A stretch of DNA of 64,000 nucleotides, from the NCBI GenBank assembly GCA_011050085.1, contig DRGL01000081.1, positions 78,270 through 142,269 of the forward strand, written 5' to 3'. The DNA is from Pricia antarctica. GTDB lineage: Bacteria > Bacteroidota > Bacteroidia > Flavobacteriales > Flavobacteriaceae. The notes beneath the pieces were generated by a model. It saw only the letters and a list, made by a program, of their open reading frames with translations, was not told where the DNA came from and searched no databases. Each line of letters starts with the position of its first letter. Positions within the stretch are counted from its first letter, which is position 1. Made by a program: the position numbers and the translations under genes. This document shows positions 21,945 through 31,367 of this stretch, one piece after another.

Positions 21945-22373
21945 TTGAAAAAACGACTTTGGCTTTGGAATGTTTTGGCAGTGTTGACGGTCATCATCTG
22001 TTTGTCAGCGTTTGTTATGCATTATAAAAACTGGACTTCTACCGATGCCAACGAAATGAAAATACTTTCGGGATTCTATTATAAAAAACTGAAATTCTCG
22101 GAACTGGATAGCATTAAATTGGTAGAAAAGATTCCACCTATGGAACGATTGAACGGTTTTTCTGTCCAAGAAAAGGGAAAAGGTATTTATAGGGAATTCA
22201 AAGATTCACTTACCGATAAAAATGTCTACGTATTCATTGATAACTTTTCGCATCAAAAAATTGCTGTAACGTATCAAGATTCGTTGAAACTATATTTTAA
22301 TTTCAACGATTCGATTAAGACGCAAAACACCTATCAGCTCTTGTCAGCAAAAATCCCGGAGCCACCTAATTGA
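21945..22373 (+). CDS. hypothetical membrane-anchored protein
   Basis: This 142-residue product is not recognised as a known family. It has one N-terminal transmembrane or uncleaved signal segment (LWLWNVLAVLTVIICLSAFV) followed by a small soluble periplasmic domain rich in Lys, Asp and aromatic residues. The start appears to be TTG at 21945, because the first in-frame ATG (MHYKNW) would remove the membrane segment. It sits between katG and a DUF2141 gene, 50 bp upstream of the latter, and may share its transcript. Function unknown. Confidence 0.6.
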   Translation: MKKRLWLWNVLAVLTVIICLSAFVMHYKNWTSTDANEMKILSGFYYKKLKFSELDSIKLVEKIPPMERLNGFSVQEKGKGIYREFKDSLTDKNVYVFIDNFSHQKIAVTYQDSLKLYFNFNDSIKTQNTYQLLSAKIPEPPN

Positions 22374-22423
22374 TTATAGTATTTTTTCCGAATAATTACG
22401 AGTTATCATAAAATACTCTAGAC

Positions 22424-22831
22424 ATGAAAATATTCGCCCCATTATTCTTAATTCCCTTTTTTACTATGGCACAATTCAATCTTACGGTTACCGTTGAAAA
22501 CGTAACATCAAACGATGGTAAAATTAGCGTTGCGGTGTATAACAGTTCAGAGGGTTTTCTAAAATTCGATAAGGTTTTTAAAGCAGTATCTGAACCTAGT
22601 AAAAAAGGAAGTACCGAAGTTGTATTAAAAAATTTGCCCCAAGGCACCTACGCTATTGCCGCTTTTCACGATCAGAATGCTAATGGGGAGCTCGATACCA
22701 ATATGTTAGGTATTCCAAAAGAACCTTTAGGATTTTCAAAGGGTAAAATGAAAACTTTCGGACCCCCAAGCTTTTCGGAATGTTCATTCGAGCTTACTTC
22801 AAACCAATCGATATCTGTGCCTATAAAATAA
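22424..22831 (+). CDS. DUF2141 domain-containing secreted protein
   Basis: This 135-residue exported protein has a short signal peptide (MKIFAPLFLIPFFTMAQ) followed by a complete DUF2141 domain. The landmarks are the NDGKISVAVYNS strand, the VVLKNLPQGTYAIAAFHDQN segment, the NGELDTNMLGIPKEPLGFS motif and the terminal FELTSNQSISVPIK. The domain is a small beta-sandwich of unknown biochemical role, common in marine bacteria. The conserved acidic loop DQNANGELD looks suited to metal binding, but that is inference. Confidence 0.88.
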   Translation: MKIFAPLFLIPFFTMAQFNLTVTVENVTSNDGKISVAVYNSSEGFLKFDKVFKAVSEPSKKGSTEVVLKNLPQGTYAIAAFHDQNANGELDTNMLGIPKEPLGFSKGKMKTFGPPSFSECSFELTSNQSISVPIK

Positions 22832-22954
22832 TTGCTCGCTTTCGAATGTATTCCTTTCTTTTCCTGAAAATATAGCATTTAGTTTATATAAACGGTTGTA
22901 TTTCAAACGGGTGAATCGTAAATTGATTCCTAAACCCAAAAACAATTAGGAAGT

Positions 22955-23323
22955 ATGGAAACAAAGCACATAGCCAAAAAATTAGTGGATTGGTGCAATG
23001 AGGGGGATTTTGAGAAACCTTATCAAGAGTTGTACAGTCCGAAAATAATAAGTATCGAAAACGACGGTACGGCAGAAGGAGCCTATGTAGAAGGCTTAGA
23101 AGGTATTCAAAAGAAAGGGGCGTGGTGGCAAGAAAATTTTGAGGTGCATCGTAGCGAGGCTTCCGAACCGATTATTGCCGGAAACTGGTTTTCATGCATT
23201 TTTAGGATGGATATTACACATAAGCCCTCTGGCCAACGCTCGACCATGGAAGAAGTAGCCGTTTACCAAGTTCAGGAAGGTAAAATAGTCAAAGAACAGT
23301 TCTTTTATGATGAAGATAATTGA
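22955..23323 (+). CDS. SnoaL-like / NTF2-fold protein
   Basis: This 122-residue cytoplasmic protein has the NTF2-like cone fold pattern: an N-terminal helix with LVDWCNEGDFEKPYQELY, a middle EGLEGIQKKGAWWQENF helix, and the C-terminal strand pair VAVYQVQEGKIVKEQFFYD. This is the SnoaL-like polyketide-cyclase family, whose members bind or isomerise small molecules. The ligand is unknown. It stands alone with an ATG start. Confidence 0.82.
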   Translation: METKHIAKKLVDWCNEGDFEKPYQELYSPKIISIENDGTAEGAYVEGLEGIQKKGAWWQENFEVHRSEASEPIIAGNWFSCIFRMDITHKPSGQRSTMEEVAVYQVQEGKIVKEQFFYDEDN

Positions 23324-23460
23324 GAAAATTCAAAATTTAGAATGCAAGGTTGACTAAGGTTAAAGCCGTACCTTTTTGCTTAGGTTTGTTGGTCTAGTGT
23401 ATCATTTAGAATCTTGATTTTATCGCATTGCTTTATACCTAATTTGTTTCAATAAAAAAT

Positions 23461-23847
23461 ATGGTTCTTATTTCGCAAGCGCTTGGCGCAATACTCGGTC
23501 TACTAGCTGTCATATTTGGAGCCTTTGGGGCACATGCGCTTAAGAAATCGTTTTCAGAAGAGCAATTAAAGAGTTTCGAAACTGGCGTCAAATATCAAAT
23601 GTACCATGCGATTGTATTGATTATGATAGGCTTCAACTTTAACCTTGACACGCCATCACAGCGATTTATGGCCTACTGTTTTCTAATCGGGACTTTCTTA
23701 TTCTCCTTCAGTATTTACGGACTGACGTTAAGTGCCGCCAAAGGAAAAACCTGGAAATTTCTAGGACCGATAACCCCTTTAGGCGGGTTATTATTGGTAA
23801 TCGGTTGGGCCCTTTTAGTCTATCAGTTTATTGGACGTTACTTTTAA
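23461..23847 (+). CDS. DUF423 (TMEM256-like) membrane protein
   Basis: This 128-residue inner-membrane protein has four predicted helices. The family hallmark is FGAFGAHALKK in the first helix-loop, followed by FETGVKYQMYHAIVLIMIG and the C-terminal GPITPLGGLLLVIGWALL. DUF423 proteins are widespread and uncharacterised. The gene is preceded by a 137-bp gap and followed by a convergent gene on the other strand. Confidence 0.9.
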   Translation: MVLISQALGAILGLLAVIFGAFGAHALKKSFSEEQLKSFETGVKYQMYHAIVLIMIGFNFNLDTPSQRFMAYCFLIGTFLFSFSIYGLTLSAAKGKTWKFLGPITPLGGLLLVIGWALLVYQFIGRYF

Positions 23848-24037
23848 GGATGCGTTTTTTAGAATTACCGATAGTTACCGCACTTACCTTGAGAAATAAC
23901 TGTCGAAGATTTCAGGCTTAGTATTTTTTGCTCCAAACCCTAGGCTTGAAATATAATTAATGTCTGCAAACCTCTGAATACAGCAAAGTTTTACTGCTCA
24001 CACCTCAGAATACATTCTTGGTAAACAAAATGCTTAC

Positions 24038-25582
24038 TCATTCACCAAGCTCCGCTTCTGAAGTAAACGTCTTGATTGCTTGATTAGGCTCCATAATAGT
24101 AAAGCCTTTCCAAAATTCTGGGTCATAGCTAGGCATATACGTGGGAAGTACTTCATTTCGCTCTTTGTAATAGTCGAACTGTTGCTCTGTGATGGGCTCT
24201 TCATCGAAGACGACCAGCTCGTATCGGTTTACATTCCCAAAAGAGGCATCTATATTCATTGATAACTCATTTTGTTTTCTCCGCCCTTTAACGTTCTTGT
24301 TTTTTTCAATGATTTTTAAAGGTCTTTTGACACCACCGCGTATCCCTTTGATAATATCATAGTACCGTAAATGGTATTTGCTGTCAGAACCTTTAGCGAA
24401 TAAAATACTGCCCTTGGCCAAATATTCGTTGATGGAAACACCGAGCAGTTTGAAATCACGCAAGTCTTCGGTGTTCTCGAAATCCATTCTGATAAGGGCA
24501 AAATCGTCGGCGTTGATGTAGAGCTGCCCCTTATATTCTGGGGAACCGTCAGGCATAAAATCGATAACATAAACCGCTTGATCACCGAGAAAAGTGAAGT
24601 TTTTCAAAGTAAGCTCGTATCTGCCGGGCTTGAAAATTACATTGTAATCCGTATCGTCAAAAATGGGAAGGTTTTCGAAAAGGTTTCCCAGGTTTTGCCT
24701 TTTATAACCGGCATATGACTTTCGTCGTTCTTCCTGTTGCTTTTGTTCTTCTTTTAAACGTTGGTTCACGGCGGCCACATCTGAAGAATCTATATCCGCT
24801 GCGAAGAAGTCTCCCATTTCATCGGCATCGATTTTAGTTCCGAAGAACCATCCTGATTTTATTTTGAAATAGGAGTCGGATTTAATGTTCTGCTTTACGA
24901 TTGCATTGAATTTTTCCTCCAGTTTTTCGATATCTAGGTTTTTGTCCTTATCGTACATTTCAGAAGCCTTAATTATATCTAGCTTCTGATCATCGGCATC
25001 ATCACTACCATAAAGGTCACCCAGCATTTCTGTATAATACGTATTTTGTTTAGGAAAAGATTTGATTACACTATCTAAGAAACTCTCGTTAAATGCAGCT
25101 ATGGTCGATTCTTTAAGCTCGTAATCGGTCTTCAGAATTTCATTCTGATACGTCTCCCTAAGAAATACACGCTTTTTAGTAAAAGCTGTATTATAATTTT
25201 TCTCAATATTTTCTTCAACCATCTCAAGAATCTCGTTGGGTGTATAGTCCTTATTCGAAACGATAACCTCTTTTAATTCTATTGCTTTTGGGCGTAAGAC
25301 AATTACACTGTCCGTAAAAGCATTGATTGGCTTTGCTATTGATTCATAACCAATACTTGAAATGAACAGGGAGTCGTTTTCTGAAATAATTGAATCGAAC
25401 GAGAAGTTAAAGCGCCCCTCTTCATTAGTAATCATTCCCCTGTTATTAAACTGTACGGTAGCGTAGGGAATAGGTTTTTCGGAAACGGAATCGATGACAA
25501 TCGAACTCAGTTTTTGGGCTTGCAATACAGGTATCGTAGTAAGCAAAAGGGTTAGAAACGAAAGTTTTCGAACGTTTGACAT
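24038..25582 (-). CDS. carboxypeptidase-like regulatory domain protein, exported
   Basis: This 514-residue protein starts with a signal peptide (ending VLQAQ). It then has a CarboxypepD-regulatory-like beta-sandwich (about 25-100: EKPIPYATVQFNNRGMITNE, EGRFNF). The remaining 400 residues are a predicted beta-rich region, related to proteins that Bacteroidota annotators place near DUF5686, with a coiled stretch of Gln/Glu/Lys around 250-270 (RLKEEQKQQEERRK). It is not long enough to be a TonB receptor and has no plug. It is probably periplasmic or attached to the outer membrane. Function unknown. The FeoB-region genes lie upstream on the same strand but more than 230 bp away. Confidence 0.75.
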   Translation of the reverse strand: MSNVRKLSFLTLLLTTIPVLQAQKLSSIVIDSVSEKPIPYATVQFNNRGMITNEEGRFNFSFDSIISENDSLFISSIGYESIAKPINAFTDSVIVLRPKAIELKEVIVSNKDYTPNEILEMVEENIEKNYNTAFTKKRVFLRETYQNEILKTDYELKESTIAAFNESFLDSVIKSFPKQNTYYTEMLGDLYGSDDADDQKLDIIKASEMYDKDKNLDIEKLEEKFNAIVKQNIKSDSYFKIKSGWFFGTKIDADEMGDFFAADIDSSDVAAVNQRLKEEQKQQEERRKSYAGYKRQNLGNLFENLPIFDDTDYNVIFKPGRYELTLKNFTFLGDQAVYVIDFMPDGSPEYKGQLYINADDFALIRMDFENTEDLRDFKLLGVSINEYLAKGSILFAKGSDSKYHLRYYDIIKGIRGGVKRPLKIIEKNKNVKGRRKQNELSMNIDASFGNVNRYELVVFDEEPITEQQFDYYKERNEVLPTYMPSYDPEFWKGFTIMEPNQAIKTFTSEAELGE

Positions 25583-25814
25583 GGAGTATCGGTCTTATTT
25601 CCCGAAAAAAAAGCAATTGTTATCGAATACGTCCTTCGTTTTTGATTTTATTAGTATGGAATTATTATTTTTTTAACGGAACTGGGAAGAAGGCTAATAA
25701 ACAACTGAAAACGTTATGACATGTATGTAATCGCCTTGTATGGAAAAAAATTACAAATCGTGCTGAACAAGTATTGCTTAGCAATATCAAAAAAGGATGG
25801 CTGGTTTTAAAGTT

Positions 25815-25964
25815 CTAATGACATCCGCAATTATCCTGTCCGCATCCCTTTGAATTGGACTTATTAGAAGCGAACAAGGCTTTGGGCAAAATAAATTTCT
25901 TGACTAGATAGCCCACCGCAATTGCGAGAATTATATAAACCAATATGGTTTGAAAAGAAATCAT
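25815..25964 (-). CDS. FeoB-associated Cys-rich membrane protein
   Basis: This 49-residue peptide reads from ATG at 25964 to TAG at 25815-25817. It has one membrane helix (about residues 5-23), a basic linker, and a Cys-rich tail, CGQDNCGCH, at the C-terminus. That is the layout of the FeoB-associated Cys-rich membrane protein family, a candidate small partner of the ferrous transporter. It lies 59 bp downstream of feoB on the same strand, completing a feoA-feoB-small protein operon. It is easily missed because it is so short. Confidence 0.85.
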   Translation of the reverse strand: MISFQTILVYIILAIAVGYLVKKFILPKALFASNKSNSKGCGQDNCGCH

Positions 25965-26023
25965 TTTTGTCAATTTAAGTTTACTACTGAAAATTTAGTA
26001 TCGCCTACTTCAACCACATACAT

Positions 26024-28261
26024 TTATTTCAAGGCTTGATAGGCCACGAAAGCAACAATATAAGCAAAAGCACTCATAAAAACCAATTGCCCCATAGGCC
26101 ATTTCCAGCTGTTGGTTTCTCGTTTTACTATAGCTAAGGTACTCATACATTGCATGGCAAAAGCATAAAATAGTAAAAGTGAAATACCGGAGGCCAAATT
26201 GAACAAGGGTTTTTTAGTCTTTGGATTTACTTCTGCAGCCATTCGGTTTTGAATGGTTTCTTCTTCATCGCTACCCACACTATAAATCGTTGCTAGTGTG
26301 CCCACGAAAACTTCTCGGGCAGCGAATGAGGTTAAAACGGCTATGCCGATTTTCCAGTCGTAGCCAAGAGGCCGAACAATCGGTTCTATAGCTTTTCCCA
26401 TATATCCGATGTACGAATGCTCTAGTTTAAAACTAGCGATTTCCTGATTTTTGGCTCTTTCTTTCAAAGCTTCCGACTGTAGTTTAAGACTATCCTGAAA
26501 AGTACTTAGGCCCATCGTGCGCTGTTGTTCGATGACACTTACTCCATTTTCTTTTTTATAATCCGAGAGTTTTGAGGTCATATAGTTTTGACTGTAGGTC
26601 GAATACCCCTGTGCTTCGATACGTTGTGAGACTATGCTTTCAGCATTCTTGAAATCGTCTGAAAAGCCGTTGGAACCTAAGAACCAGAGTACGATGGATA
26701 TGGCCAAGATGATTTTACCGGCCCCTAAGACGAAACTTCTTGTCTTTTCCCAGACGGTGTAGGCCACATTTTTGAATAGCGGGAGTTTATAATTTGGCAT
26801 TTCCACTACGAAAAATGAACGTCCCTTAATTTTTAAAATTTTGTTCAGCAGCATTGCGGACAAAATAGAAGTGGCAAATCCGATCAAATATAATAGCATC
26901 AAGGTCAATGCCTTGAAGCTAAGCCCTAAAAAGGTGCCCTCGGGAATGACCAAAGCAATGATGATAAGGTAAATGGGCAGGCGCGCGGCACAAGTAGTAA
27001 AGGGAATGACCAAGATGGTAATCAAGCGCTCCTTCCAGTTTTCGATGGTTCGGGTTGCCATAACTGCGGGAATGGCACAGGCAGTGCCCGACATTAGGGG
27101 TACAACACTCTTGCCACTTAGTCCGAATGGCCGCATCAATCTATCCATCAAGAATACAACCCGGCTCATGTAACCGGTTTCCTCCAATAGAGAGATAAAA
27201 AAGAACAAAAAGGCAATTTGTGGAATAAATATGACGATACCCCCGATACCCGCTAAGATTCCCTCAGCAATAAGGTTTGTAAACGCACCAGCAGGCAGAG
27301 TGTTTTTTACCCATTCGCTGGCGGCGGCAAAATATTCGTCTATCATATCCATCGGATACTCGCTCCATGAATAGATGGCCTGAAAGATGAGTAGCAAGAT
27401 GAACATGAAAATAAGATATCCGAATACCTTGTGCGTCAAAACTTTATCAAGGCTTGCCCGAAAACCCTTCGCCGCTGCTGGATCTACCTTGTACGTTTCT
27501 TTAAGAATTCCGTTGATAAACTGATACCTGAGAATAGTCTCTTTCTGCTGTAGCCGTTTAAGCTCCGATTTTGGTTTGGTATATAATGACGTAGTATCCT
27601 CGACCAAAGCTTTGTCGATGGGCATGAAATTGACATCTTGGGTGATGACCAACCATAGCTTATACAAGTCTTGTTTGGGAAATGTTTTCTTTAATTTTTC
27701 GAAATATTCGGGGGCGATAACGCTTACATCCACATTTTTCTTGGCGGATAGCATCCTGTAATCGGCAATGAGTTGCTTTAGTTCTTCGATGCCCGTACCC
27801 TTTCGCGTACTTACGAGGGCAATTTTGGTGTCGAGCTTCTCTTCCAATAAATCAACATCCAACGAAATGCCACGTCGCGACATGCGGTCTGACATATTGA
27901 TAACTAAAATGGCGGGTATGTTAAGATCTTTTACTTGGGTAAAAAGAAGCAGATTACGCTTCAGGTTCTCGACATCAGATATTACGACTGCTACGTCAGG
28001 ATGGTCTTTATCGTTTTTGTTTAGCAGGAGTTCAACGGCAACACTTTCATCCAACGAAGTGGTGTTTAGGCTATACGTGCCGGGAAGGTCAAGAATATGT
28101 GCCTTTACGCCCCTGGGTAATTTGCAAATACCTTCTTTTTTCTCAACGGTAATTCCGGGATAGTTGCCGACCTTCTGTTTCAGACCCGTTAATTGATTGA
28201 AAACGGAAGTCTTGCCGGTGTTCGGGTTACCTATAAGGGCGACGTTTATCTGCCTGCTCAT
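26024..28261 (-). CDS. feoB: ferrous iron transporter B
   Basis: This 745-residue inner-membrane Fe(II) transporter couples a GTPase domain to a membrane channel. The G1 loop GNPNTGKTS is at residues 11-19, with G3 DLPGTYSL and a G4-like NMSD further on. The membrane part (about 280-745) contains two Gate-like repeats, with VPLMSGTACAIPAVMATR and FAAREVFVGTLATIYS as the conserved segments. It overlaps feoA by 4 bp (ATGA), so the two are translationally coupled. Length and motifs are complete. Confidence 0.96.
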   Translation of the reverse strand: MSRQINVALIGNPNTGKTSVFNQLTGLKQKVGNYPGITVEKKEGICKLPRGVKAHILDLPGTYSLNTTSLDESVAVELLLNKNDKDHPDVAVVISDVENLKRNLLLFTQVKDLNIPAILVINMSDRMSRRGISLDVDLLEEKLDTKIALVSTRKGTGIEELKQLIADYRMLSAKKNVDVSVIAPEYFEKLKKTFPKQDLYKLWLVITQDVNFMPIDKALVEDTTSLYTKPKSELKRLQQKETILRYQFINGILKETYKVDPAAAKGFRASLDKVLTHKVFGYLIFMFILLLIFQAIYSWSEYPMDMIDEYFAAASEWVKNTLPAGAFTNLIAEGILAGIGGIVIFIPQIAFLFFFISLLEETGYMSRVVFLMDRLMRPFGLSGKSVVPLMSGTACAIPAVMATRTIENWKERLITILVIPFTTCAARLPIYLIIIALVIPEGTFLGLSFKALTLMLLYLIGFATSILSAMLLNKILKIKGRSFFVVEMPNYKLPLFKNVAYTVWEKTRSFVLGAGKIILAISIVLWFLGSNGFSDDFKNAESIVSQRIEAQGYSTYSQNYMTSKLSDYKKENGVSVIEQQRTMGLSTFQDSLKLQSEALKERAKNQEIASFKLEHSYIGYMGKAIEPIVRPLGYDWKIGIAVLTSFAAREVFVGTLATIYSVGSDEEETIQNRMAAEVNPKTKKPLFNLASGISLLLFYAFAMQCMSTLAIVKRETNSWKWPMGQLVFMSAFAYIVAFVAYQALK

Positions 28262-28497
28262 AGCGCTCGGGTATCTTCTACTATGTCAAGTTCGATCAGC
28301 ATTGCCGTTTCACGACGTATAGCGATATGGCATCCGTTTACGTTGATGTAGATTGGATCTTTGAAAGGGGCTATTTGTACAAGTTCAATAGCATTGCCCG
28401 GTAAGCAGCCTAGCTCCATAAGTTTTATGGGAAGAATATCATCGGCAAATTCCTTGATTATCCCTTTTTGTCCTCGCTTCAGCTGTGCTACCGTCAT
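28258..28497 (-). CDS. feoA: FeoA-family SH3-like protein
   Basis: This small cytoplasmic SH3-like partner of FeoB is about 79 residues long. The ATG at 28497 (MTVAQLKRGQKGIIKEF) is chosen because it matches the family start; an upstream in-frame extension to 28596 looks non-coding. Family residues include LPIKLMELGCLPGN and the terminal IAIRRETAMLIELD. It overlaps feoB by four bases. A TAAATTTG box 45 bp upstream matches the -7 consensus, and a dyad lies between box and start. Confidence 0.9.
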   Translation of the reverse strand: MTVAQLKRGQKGIIKEFADDILPIKLMELGCLPGNAIELVQIAPFKDPIYINVNGCHIAIRRETAMLIELDIVEDTRAL

Positions 28498-28510
28498 TGC
28501 TATAGTTTGC

Positions 28511-28549
28511 CAATCTTTATTTAGATTGATTATAAGGAAGACAAATTTA
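28511..28549 (-). promoter_or_regulatory. feoAB promoter box and dyad
   Basis: On the minus strand TAAATTTG (28542-28549) fits the -7 consensus TAnnTTTG; no clear TTTG lies 19 bp upstream of it. In the leader, CAATCT-TTATTT-AGATTG (28511-28528) is a 6-bp inverted repeat about 14 bp from the feoA start. It could bind an iron regulator of the Fur or DtxR type, which is inference from position only. Confidence 0.35.
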
Positions 28550-28597
28550 AGGGAAAAATGTTGGATTACTGTAATGTTTGATAGGAAAAACAACAAT

Positions 28598-28926
28598 TCA
28601 ACCTCATCTTCTAAAGTAACTGACCCTAACTGAAATCAAATTTTTTAAAAGTAAATTTTGATCGATGTTTTAATAATTGGATTGGGCACTGAAGTACCTA
28701 TTTTTTTGGGAAGTAAAAATAGGATTATTACGATAGAATCACTCTTGAACTGCTTATTAATCATAAGGCTAATTCTGATTGTGTTTGACGACCAAGTCTA
28801 TCTTGCAAAAAAGGAATTTGTGAAAACACGGATACTTTTTCCAGAATGATGCTACTATGACACTGGCCAATTTCACAATTTTCCGAATATTTTTTTCGCC
28901 TTCTGAATGCTGTCTATGCCTACTGT
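28598..28926. other. gene-free stretch between feoA and SCO gene
   Basis: AT-rich sequence upstream of feoA. A 63-codon plus-strand frame (28658-28849) lacks any recognisable motif and has hydrophobic, low-complexity composition; I treat it as chance. No repeat or RNA is recognised. Confidence 0.5.
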
Positions 28927-29601
28927 TCAGTCCGAATTCGAATTTTTCAAAATTGCTATATCTGTCATCAACTTATCAACATCCTCCTTTTTGGTACCAT
29001 CGTAAAATCCTCGGATACGTTTTTTCTTATCTACCAAAATAAAATTTTCGGTATGAATCATGTCATACGGGCCACCATCACCATCCTCCTTAACGGCTAA
29101 ATATGATTTCCGGGCCAGTTCGTAGATTTGCTTCTTATCTCCGGTAACCAGGTTCCACTTCGTATCATCGACCCCTTTTTCCAAGGCATACTTTTTGAGC
29201 TGGGCAACGGAATCGATTTGAGGGGTGACTGAATGCGATAATAGCATGACATCGTCGTCGTTTTTAATACGTTCTTGAATATCGGCCATATTCTTGGTCA
29301 TTATGGGGCAGATGGTGGGGCAGGTGGTAAAGAAGAAATCGGCGATATAGATCTTATCCTTATAATTCCGTTGTGTAATAATCTCCCCATTCTGGTTGGT
29401 CAGCGAAAAGTCGGCAACGGTGTGATATTTTCTTTTGTACTGTAACGTACTATCGACCAATTCAGGGTTAACCATTGATGGTTGGTAGACGGCCAGCATT
29501 TTTTGGGGCTGTAAGGCTTTATAGAACAAATACATAATCACGGTGGCCAGGCTTAAAAAGACAATGGCGAAAAGTCTGTATTTTGCGAAAAACCTGCGCA
29601 T
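28927..29601 (-). CDS. SCO1/SenC family protein
   Basis: This 224-residue membrane-anchored thioredoxin-fold protein acts in cytochrome-oxidase copper-centre assembly or periplasmic redox chemistry. One N-terminal membrane helix (about 9-28) is followed by the DFSLTNQNGEIIT strand, the copper/redox motif TTCPTICPIM (CxxxC) and the distal His in DMIHTENFILVD. All three Cu ligands (two Cys and one His) are present. The gene stands alone here, and no oxidase gene is in the window. It is also a plausible partner of the copper genes further along, but it lies 15 kb away. Confidence 0.93.
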   Translation of the reverse strand: MRRFFAKYRLFAIVFLSLATVIMYLFYKALQPQKMLAVYQPSMVNPELVDSTLQYKRKYHTVADFSLTNQNGEIITQRNYKDKIYIADFFFTTCPTICPIMTKNMADIQERIKNDDDVMLLSHSVTPQIDSVAQLKKYALEKGVDDTKWNLVTGDKKQIYELARKSYLAVKEDGDGGPYDMIHTENFILVDKKKRIRGFYDGTKKEDVDKLMTDIAILKNSNSD

Positions 29602-29903
29602 GCGCTTTTTTTGTAAAGGTACTGTAGCAAAGAGTGACGTTCAACCGGTATTCCCCTTAATGCTGCCAAATGTTTCTTAAAAGCGCTCAGTCAAAAATAC
29701 TTTCTTTTTCAAAGCGACGTTAAAAGCTTACTTTTGTGCGCTGAATTTCAGATGAATTCACCTTAACCTAATGGGGATGGATAGAATACGCTATTTCAAT
29801 TTGGCACGGTATTGGAAAGAACCCAATGCTTAGAAATTGGTTCTATGAATTTAGTACTAATTTAATTTCAGAAGGATATCCTTATTAAATTTTAAAACCT
29901 TAA
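29602..29903. other. intergenic region with rseP promoter box
   Basis: 302 bp between divergent genes. TACTTTTG at 29729-29736 matches the -7 consensus TAnnTTTG on the plus strand, about 168 bp before the rseP start; the -33 element is weak. A 20-codon ATG frame near 29770 is too short to call. Nothing else is recognised. Confidence 0.4.
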
Positions 29904-31262
29904 ATGAGTCCAATACTAATAAAGACAATACAGTTTTTTTTAAGTCTTTCACTACTTATAGTCCTTCACGAGCTCGGGCATTTTATCCCCGCAAAACTAT
30001 TCAAAACACGGGTCGAAAAATTCTATCTTTTTTTCGATGTCAAGTTTTCCTTGTTCAAAAAGAAAATAGGGGAAACCGTTTACGGCATTGGCTGGCTTCC
30101 TTTGGGCGGTTATGTTAAGATTGCCGGTATGATTGACGAGAGTATGGATACCGATGCGATGAAGGAACCGCCCAAGGAGTGGGAATTTCGAAGCAAACCG
30201 GCCTGGCAGCGTCTGATTATCATGATTGGCGGGGTGTCGGTAAACTTCATTTTGGCCTTTATAATTTATGTCGGTCTTGCTTACACGTATGGTGAACAAT
30301 ATATTCCTGCCGATAGTCTAAGGGATGGTGTATCGATTACCGAAAAAAGATTGGGCGATGAAATAGGAATACAGACCGGGGATAAAGTAATTGCCGTGGA
30401 CGGTAATAAAATCAAGGAATTTGGAAGTACCATGATGGAAATTGTCAATGGTAATTCCATAACGATAGAAAGGGATGGGCAGACCATCGAAAAAAAGATT
30501 CCCATAGACTTCATATCATCGCTTATGGATGATACCGATAAGGCGCGGTTTATAACCTATCGACAGCTTTTTGTTGTTTCGGATGTGCCGCAAGATTCCC
30601 CAAATCGCGATACCGGATTCGAACCCTTAGATGAGGTAATAGCCATAAATGGTCAAAAAGTGATGTACGTAGATGAAATTACTCCCATCTTACAGAACAA
30701 TAAGGGTAAAACCGTAGCTATTGATCTCAAGCGTGCCGACGGTAGCTCAAAAAAACTGAATGCCAAGGTAAGTGAAGAGGGTATGCTCGGTTTGGCCCTC
30801 GGAGGTCTTAGTTTGGAAGATTATGCTGAAAGGGGATTGCTAAAGATAGAAACGAAGAAATACACGTTTGCAGAGTCGATTCCCGCGGGCATTAATAAGG
30901 GTGTAAGTACTGTGACCGGCTATTTGAAGCAACTGAAGAAAATTTTCAATCCAGATACGGGCGCTTATAAAGGTGTCGGAGGTTTTGCCGCTATTGGCGG
31001 TCTATTTCCCGAATTTTGGAATTGGCAGGTATTTTGGGGAACGACAGCCTTTTTATCCATAATGTTGGCCGTTCTGAACCTTTTACCTATACCGGCACTT
31101 GATGGTGGCCACGTTATGTTCCTATTGTATGAGATTGTGACCGGCAGAACTCCGAGCGATAAGTTTTTGGAATATGCACAGATGATTGGTTTCTTCTTGT
31201 TGCTCGCTTTGGTGCTTTTTGCCAACGGTAATGATCTTTATCGATGGCTCACGGATAAATAG
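29904..31262 (+). CDS. rseP: RIP metalloprotease RseP (site-2 protease)
   Basis: This intramembrane zinc protease cleaves anti-sigma factors and remnant signal peptides. The 452-residue length is normal. The zinc motif HELGHF is in helix 1 (residues 22-27), two PDZ-like regions occupy about 120-300, and the second active-site motif PALDGGH is near residue 400 with the downstream helices. GWLPLGGYVKIAGM is the conserved membrane-associated hairpin. No anti-sigma or sigma gene is adjacent. It is followed by the tRNA-Asn gene about 105 bp later. Confidence 0.95.
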   Translation: MSPILIKTIQFFLSLSLLIVLHELGHFIPAKLFKTRVEKFYLFFDVKFSLFKKKIGETVYGIGWLPLGGYVKIAGMIDESMDTDAMKEPPKEWEFRSKPAWQRLIIMIGGVSVNFILAFIIYVGLAYTYGEQYIPADSLRDGVSITEKRLGDEIGIQTGDKVIAVDGNKIKEFGSTMMEIVNGNSITIERDGQTIEKKIPIDFISSLMDDTDKARFITYRQLFVVSDVPQDSPNRDTGFEPLDEVIAINGQKVMYVDEITPILQNNKGKTVAIDLKRADGSSKKLNAKVSEEGMLGLALGGLSLEDYAERGLLKIETKKYTFAESIPAGINKGVSTVTGYLKQLKKIFNPDTGAYKGVGGFAAIGGLFPEFWNWQVFWGTTAFLSIMLAVLNLLPIPALDGGHVMFLLYEIVTGRTPSDKFLEYAQMIGFFLLLALVLFANGNDLYRWLTDK

Positions 31263-31275
31263 TAAGTGAAAATTG

Positions 31276-31306
31276 TTTGGGACATTTAAAAAAACAATTA
31301 TATTTG
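31276..31306 (+). promoter_or_regulatory. promoter of tRNA-Asn
   Basis: TTTG at 31276-31279 and TATATTTG at 31299-31306 are separated by 19 bp. This is the full Bacteroidota consensus TTTG-N19-TAnnTTTG. Transcription would begin near 31312, about 56 bases before the mature tRNA. It is the best promoter in the window and strongly supports the taxonomic call. Confidence 0.8.
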
Positions 31307-31367
31307 CACCCTCTTAGACTGTTTTACTCAGGTTTAGCTTGTGAAAAACAAAAGAGAAAACCTAAAT

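Noticed and set aside
28658..28849. 63-codon plus-strand ORF between feoA and the SCO gene
   Set aside because: Low-complexity hydrophobic composition, no family motif, no conserved neighbour arrangement; likely chance in AT-rich DNA.
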